DNA of 64,000 nucleotides, taken from positions 170,696-234,695 of the forward strand of contig SUXC01000002.1 of the NCBI GenBank assembly GCA_015061165.1. The letters are read 5' to 3'. Made by a program: the position numbers and the translations under genes. Source of the DNA: Bacteroidales bacterium (lineage in GTDB: Bacteria; Bacteroidota; Bacteroidia; Bacteroidales; Paludibacteraceae). The notes under the pieces were generated by a model. The model had not been told where the DNA came from and made no database searches. It was given only the letters and a program-made list of their open reading frames with translations. This document shows positions 59,636 to 64,000 of the stretch, in pieces; position 1 is the stretch's first letter, and the number at the start of each line of letters is the position of its first letter.

Positions 59636-62098
59636 CTACCTATTCAAGAGGAAAAATAATCGATTATACACATTCGCTTCCGAGGTTCCAGAATCAAAGT
59701 CTAGAAACAGCAACGATAGGTGAGGATAATGCTGTTTGAGGCGTTTCTCTATCCCTTTCGATATAATATGATTGGCAATACAACCAAAGGGTTGTACAGA
59801 TACTACTTTTTCCACGCCCGATTCTGCTAAAGCGCAAATCTCTCCTGGCAAGAACCAACCTTCGCCAAAGTCGGCAGCAGGACTAATTACCTGTTGTGAT
59901 AGACGATATATATCGAAAATATCATCGAAAGGACGATAATATGGAAAATCCTTGCACAATGTGTCGTATTTATGCGCTGTATGCTGTATCAAACTATGTC
60001 CTATATCCATTATCCATCTCGGAGTGGACATATGCTTGATATGAAATTCGCGATTAATATGTGCGTTAGGCATAGAAGTTGAGAAGAATCCAGTCAATGC
60101 AGGTGGTACTACTTCTACGCCATGATCAATTAGCCATTGTACGACAGACTTGTTGCTAAACGAATTATATTTCACATAAATCTCGCCGACCAATCCTACA
60201 ATGGGCACTACTTTCTGTCTATCTACGATATGAGAAAACTCCCTAACAGCAGATTGCAACAGACGATGCAGGCCCTTATACTGCCGTTGCTGAATGTATG
60301 ATTGCGCTTCTTGGATATAATGGTCGTATAGTTCGCGGGCTATTTGCGGGTTAGTAGTGCGTGGTGCAGAAGGGTAATACAACTTGGCAAGGGCATCGGC
60401 AAAGAATATGGCTTCCAATGCAGGACGTGCTAGTGTCCGCCAAGGAATCTCAAAGCCAGGTTGTTGATTGCCCAGACTTTTACCAGTGGCTACAGAGATT
60501 ACTGGCACATCGGCAAAACCCGCTTTCACCATGGTGTTTTTGATGAGCGCATAGTAGTTGGAAGCACGACATTGTCCGCCTGTTTGTGTGATAGCTACAG
60601 CGGTGTGTTGTAGATCATATCTCCCCGATTTTAACGCACGCAAGATACTACCTATTACTATTGTGGCGGGATAGCAGACATCGTTATTAGCTGCCTGCAA
60701 TCCTTCTTCGGCATCGGCTTGGCAACCCATAGGAAGACATTCGTATTGATAGCCTGCCATGCCCACCAGAGTGGCAATAAATTCGTTGTAACCCTCAGCA
60801 AAATATGGTATCAATATCGTGCGTTGTTGCTTATCTTCTTTCTCAAATATCGAGGTAGTCCATTTCTCCTGCTGTTTTGGCTGTTGGAGTCTGACCTTTT
60901 GTTCTTGTTTCACACTCTCTATCAGCGACCTTACACGCAGTTGCAGACTACCGATATTGTTTACATCATCTATTTTTAATACCGTTAGATTCTTTTCATA
61001 GCGTTGCAGCAACATTCTCACTTCGTCCAAGATAAAAGCATCTGGACCGCAGCCAAAGGAAGTGGGTTGCACCATGTGTAGGTTTGGATAAGTGTGCTTG
61101 CCCACCCAGTATGCTGCTTTGAAGATTCTATTTGGATATGCCCACTGGCAGAGTGCATTCACTTGTCCATACACTTCACTGCCCTGATGGGTAGCCGCAT
61201 TCTCTGTAATCACATCTATTCCCATAGCTGCAATGGCATCGGCTATTTTGTGCTGAATCAGAGGATCGATATGATAGGGGCGAGCCGCTAACATAATCAC
61301 CATCCGATTGGTTGCTTGTGCATCTGCCAGCACCTGCAATCCTCGTCTCTCCAGCGCGTCCAAATATGATTGCTGTGCATGCGAAGCATGTGTAATTGCC
61401 GTTTCTATCTGTTTGTCTGCTACGCCCAATCCCTGCAAGTATGCCTGTAAACTCTCGCGTAGCAACTCCTCATCTTTGAAACTCACAATAGGTGAATCCA
61501 ATGGAATGCCATATTTACCCGCGGGGTCGATGCTGCTTTTGATGACATCTGCATAGCCACTTACAATAGGGCAGTTAAAGGAGTTTTTGGCTTGCTTATC
61601 TTCTTTTCTCTCAAAGACTACCCACGGATAGAATATCCTATCTACTCCACGTTCTATCAAGTTCATCACATGCCCATGCATCAGTTTGGCAGGAAAACAG
61701 ATATTATCTGCTACTACTGTACGCACCCCTTTTTCGTAGAGAGTGTTATTGGATGTGGCAGACAAAACGACTCGAAAACCACATTGCTGGAATAGTGTGG
61801 ACCAAAAGGGATAGTTCTCGTATATACCCAATCCGCGCGGAATACCGATAGCGATTCCTTGTGAGTTAGGCAATGTAGTATGCGCAAAGAGCAACTTGTA
61901 TTTCTCTTCAAACATGTTTACACCGCGCTGTTGTACATCACGCTGATTGTGATAAACTTTCTCGCAGTTGTTTCCTGAATAATACGCTTTGCCATTTTGA
62001 AAATGATACCCACGTACCTGGCAATGATTGGTGCATCCAGGGCACACCTCATTGCTCTCGGAGAACTGATTGGTATGTAAAATAGTAGATAACTTCAT
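59636..62098 (-). CDS. Acyl-CoA dehydratase activase-related protein (DUF2229/HgdB-like)
   Basis: The 820-residue protein follows the ATPase gene by 13 bases, in a different frame. The N-terminal part has cysteines (VCPGCTNHCQVRGY, then NNCEKVYH) and a DUF2229-like domain with IGIPRGLGIYENYPFW and DNICFPAKLMHGHV. The second half (FAEGYNEFIATLVGMAGYQYECLP, NDVCYPATIVIG and TQTGGQCRASNY) resembles the [4Fe-4S] protein half of 2-hydroxyacyl-CoA dehydratase activator systems. It probably receives electrons from the ATPase partner; the substrate is not known. In Bacteroides, as I recall, these parts are one long fused protein. Confidence 0.8.
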   Translation of the reverse strand: MKLSTILHTNQFSESNEVCPGCTNHCQVRGYHFQNGKAYYSGNNCEKVYHNQRDVQQRGVNMFEEKYKLLFAHTTLPNSQGIAIGIPRGLGIYENYPFWSTLFQQCGFRVVLSATSNNTLYEKGVRTVVADNICFPAKLMHGHVMNLIERGVDRIFYPWVVFERKEDKQAKNSFNCPIVSGYADVIKSSIDPAGKYGIPLDSPIVSFKDEELLRESLQAYLQGLGVADKQIETAITHASHAQQSYLDALERRGLQVLADAQATNRMVIMLAARPYHIDPLIQHKIADAIAAMGIDVITENAATHQGSEVYGQVNALCQWAYPNRIFKAAYWVGKHTYPNLHMVQPTSFGCGPDAFILDEVRMLLQRYEKNLTVLKIDDVNNIGSLQLRVRSLIESVKQEQKVRLQQPKQQEKWTTSIFEKEDKQQRTILIPYFAEGYNEFIATLVGMAGYQYECLPMGCQADAEEGLQAANNDVCYPATIVIGSILRALKSGRYDLQHTAVAITQTGGQCRASNYYALIKNTMVKAGFADVPVISVATGKSLGNQQPGFEIPWRTLARPALEAIFFADALAKLYYPSAPRTTNPQIARELYDHYIQEAQSYIQQRQYKGLHRLLQSAVREFSHIVDRQKVVPIVGLVGEIYVKYNSFSNKSVVQWLIDHGVEVVPPALTGFFSTSMPNAHINREFHIKHMSTPRWIMDIGHSLIQHTAHKYDTLCKDFPYYRPFDDIFDIYRLSQQVISPAADFGEGWFLPGEICALAESGVEKVVSVQPFGCIANHIISKGIEKRLKQHYPHLSLLFLDFDSGTSEANVYNRLFFLLNR

Positions 62099-62111
62099 AT
62101 CACATTATTCA

Positions 62112-63866
62112 TCACTCAATTTTTCCTTTTGCAGCCTGCAATGCTGCTCCAAAAGCACCCATCAACTCTGGGCAAAGCGAGATAATCACTTCGCAACCTG
62201 TTAGTAATTCCAATGCACGCGCGACTGAATGATTGCGGAAAGTACCACCTTGCACCACGATATGTGTCCCCAATTCACTTACACTCTGCAACTTCAGCAC
62301 TTTATATAGGCAGTTCTTGATGACAGAATAACTGAATCCCGCAGCTATATCTTCCACTCGTGCTCCTTCACGCATGGCTTGTTTTACTTTACTATTCATA
62401 AACACCGTGCAGCGTGTTCCCAAGTCGTATGGATGAGTCGCGTAGAGTGCCTGTTCGGCAAAATCCGCTATCTCATACCCCAGTTGTTTGGCAAACGTCA
62501 TGATAAACGACCCGCATCCAGAAGAACATGCTTCATTTACCTCAATACGTCGTATCGACCGATTAGCCACAAAGATGGCTTTCATATCTTGTCCGCCAAT
62601 ATCTAACACAAAAGATACCTCAGGGCATAGATGTTGTGCCGCACGGAAATGTGCCATTGTCTCTACGATACCTCCCTCTAAATCAAAAGCAGTCTTTAGC
62701 AACTGCTCGCCATAACCAGTCGAACAACTACCTGCAATATCCACATCGCCAATTTGCTGATACATATGCTCCATAGCATTTGCGAAAGTTTGAAAGGCAT
62801 TACCGTTGTTGTATTGATAATCGCTGTAAACTATCTCCTGCTTGCTATTGATGAGCACTATCTTCGTTGTCGTGCTACCCGAATCCACGCCTAGGAAATA
62901 TTTTTCTTCGTTTTGCACATGATTATGGTTGATACACATTCTGCCTTGTTTTTGCTGCAACCATTGGGTATATTCCTCGCGGCTGTTGAATAGTGGGGGT
63001 AGCGTATGTGCCATAGTTATTGGTTCGTCCTCTTGGTTGAAGAGTTTGGTTAATTCATCCGCATGAAACGTCTGTGTATTGTTTTGCTTCATCACCCGCA
63101 AGGCTGTGCCTATGGCTGGAATACATTGCGAATTAGCAGGTATAATACACGCTTCTTCTGTTAACTCCATCACGTCTGCCAAATGTTTGCGCAGTTCGGG
63201 GATATGTGCCAACGGACCTCCACACAAAAACACCTTCTCCTTTATTTCCGTTCCACGCGCCAATGCACTCACCACTTGTACCGACAACGCATGCAACATA
63301 GATGCTGCAATATCCGCTTTTGCTACGCTACGGCTGATAAGGTTCTGAATATCCGTCTTTGAGAATACTCCGCAGCGCGAAGCAATAGGATAGATAGTTG
63401 TAGATTGGGCAGCCAAGTCATTCAAGTCTTCTACTGCTACACCCAATAGTGTGGCGGTCTGGTCAATGAAAGCACCCGTACCTCCTGCGCAGTTACCATT
63501 CATACGCATGTCTGGGATACGCCCCTGCTCAAAGAAGATAATCTTCGAATCCTCACCTCCAATATCCACTAGAGTATGTGTATCAGGGTACAATCGTTCT
63601 ACCACTTCCGCTGCGGCAATCACCTCTTGCTCAAATGCTATACCCATACGATCTGCATACCCCATGCCCACCGAGCCAGTCATTCCTACGCGCACCATTG
63701 CACCATCGGGGAGTGACTGTGCTATCGCTTCCAGCATTTGGCTTCCTACTATTTTGGGAGACGCATTATGACGTTGATAGTCGTGTCGCAGCACATTCTG
63801 CTGCTCATCTATCAATGCCATCTTTATCGTTGTTGAACCTATATCTATACCTAAGTAATATATCAT
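62112..63866 (-). CDS. BcrA/BadF-type ATPase, acyl-CoA dehydratase activase
   Basis: The start is the ATG at 63866 ([15 protein letters not shown]), since the open frame above it runs into the promoter. The 584-residue protein has two ASKHA ATPase domains (DIGSTTIK at 8-15 and VDSGSTTTK near 320). Each carries cysteines for a bridging [4Fe-4S] cluster (NGNCAGGTG with Cys126, and EACSSGCG). Such activases use ATP to inject a low-potential electron into a partner dehydratase. The partner is encoded by the next gene. Both parts lie in one operon on the minus strand. Confidence 0.9.
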   Translation of the reverse strand: MIYYLGIDIGSTTIKMALIDEQQNVLRHDYQRHNASPKIVGSQMLEAIAQSLPDGAMVRVGMTGSVGMGYADRMGIAFEQEVIAAAEVVERLYPDTHTLVDIGGEDSKIIFFEQGRIPDMRMNGNCAGGTGAFIDQTATLLGVAVEDLNDLAAQSTTIYPIASRCGVFSKTDIQNLISRSVAKADIAASMLHALSVQVVSALARGTEIKEKVFLCGGPLAHIPELRKHLADVMELTEEACIIPANSQCIPAIGTALRVMKQNNTQTFHADELTKLFNQEDEPITMAHTLPPLFNSREEYTQWLQQKQGRMCINHNHVQNEEKYFLGVDSGSTTTKIVLINSKQEIVYSDYQYNNGNAFQTFANAMEHMYQQIGDVDIAGSCSTGYGEQLLKTAFDLEGGIVETMAHFRAAQHLCPEVSFVLDIGGQDMKAIFVANRSIRRIEVNEACSSGCGSFIMTFAKQLGYEIADFAEQALYATHPYDLGTRCTVFMNSKVKQAMREGARVEDIAAGFSYSVIKNCLYKVLKLQSVSELGTHIVVQGGTFRNHSVARALELLTGCEVIISLCPELMGAFGAALQAAKGKIE

Positions 63867-63895
63867 ACTAATACACACTATTGCAATTTCGGCTG

Positions 63896-63903
63896 CAAAG
63901 GTA
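63896..63903 (-). promoter_or_regulatory. Likely -7 box of the activase operon
   Basis: On the minus strand TACCTTTG matches the -7 consensus 30 bases upstream of the start codon. No good TTG is found at the 20-base distance, so the -33 element is weak. Confidence 0.55.
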
Positions 63904-64000
63904 CTGCTTTTTTTTGCCTCATAAAAGAGCAAAAATAGCGAATAATTGAGCAATATGTATGATTTTATGTAGAAATATTATATTTTTCTTGTGGATATTA

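Overview
The window comes from the chromosome of a Bacteroidota member, most likely order Bacteroidales. Three things support this. About fifteen promoters fit the Bacteroidota form, with TTG or TTTG near -33, TAnnTTTG near -7 and a 20-base spacer. There is a type IX secretion apparatus (SprA and two PorG-like proteins) with two likely clients carrying C-terminal sorting domains. The gene orders ruvA-sprA and porG-uppS-bamA-ompH-ompH are also typical. No rRNA, phage, insertion sequence or CRISPR array was seen. There is one tRNA, Arg(ACG).

Layout. 1-375 is the end of a DedA gene. 404-7704 (minus) holds a secreted nuclease gene followed by murC-ftsQ-ftsA-ftsZ-comF, with glyS divergent. 9471-10151 is a repeat-rich gap. 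10152-15522 (minus) is an unusual five-gene envelope cluster: an LPP20-like protein, three tandem CsgG-like paralogues and a FISUMP-like lipoprotein. It lies just downstream of a structured RNA of about 340 nt with its own promoter and terminator. 16078-21764 holds rpsO, murF with a coiled-coil protein, a sigma factor/TonB-like group and an MFS transporter. 21793-28063 is the outer-membrane biogenesis operon. 28139-32189 is dnaN-exonuclease-rnz-radA with overlapping ends. 32370-37477 holds murI, a T9SS client behind a large inverted-repeat leader, phosphoglucomutase, hpt and tRNA-Arg. 37536-46199 is ruvA-sprA-NadR-like kinase. 46722-49520 holds thiL, a glycosyltransferase and kdsC. 49662-51138 is a split HipB/HipS/HipT-like toxin-antitoxin locus. 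51162-56487 looks like a pathway that makes a CDP-activated phospho-amine and transfers it to a surface glycan. The window ends with a YfhO-like membrane protein and a two-gene BcrA/BadF-type ATPase system.

Most of the content serves the envelope: peptidoglycan precursors, division, outer-membrane assembly, T9SS secretion and glycan decoration. The most distinctive feature is a set of imperfect tandem arrays of 6-11 base units that differ from locus to locus. They occur between genes and, in frame, inside murC, murF, murI, ispD, the NadR-like gene, yfhO and the end of hipT. Other unusual items are the two leader/ncRNA structures (15571-15912 and 34354-34498), the LPP20/CsgG cluster and the LicC-PLP/opine dehydrogenase/LicD cluster.
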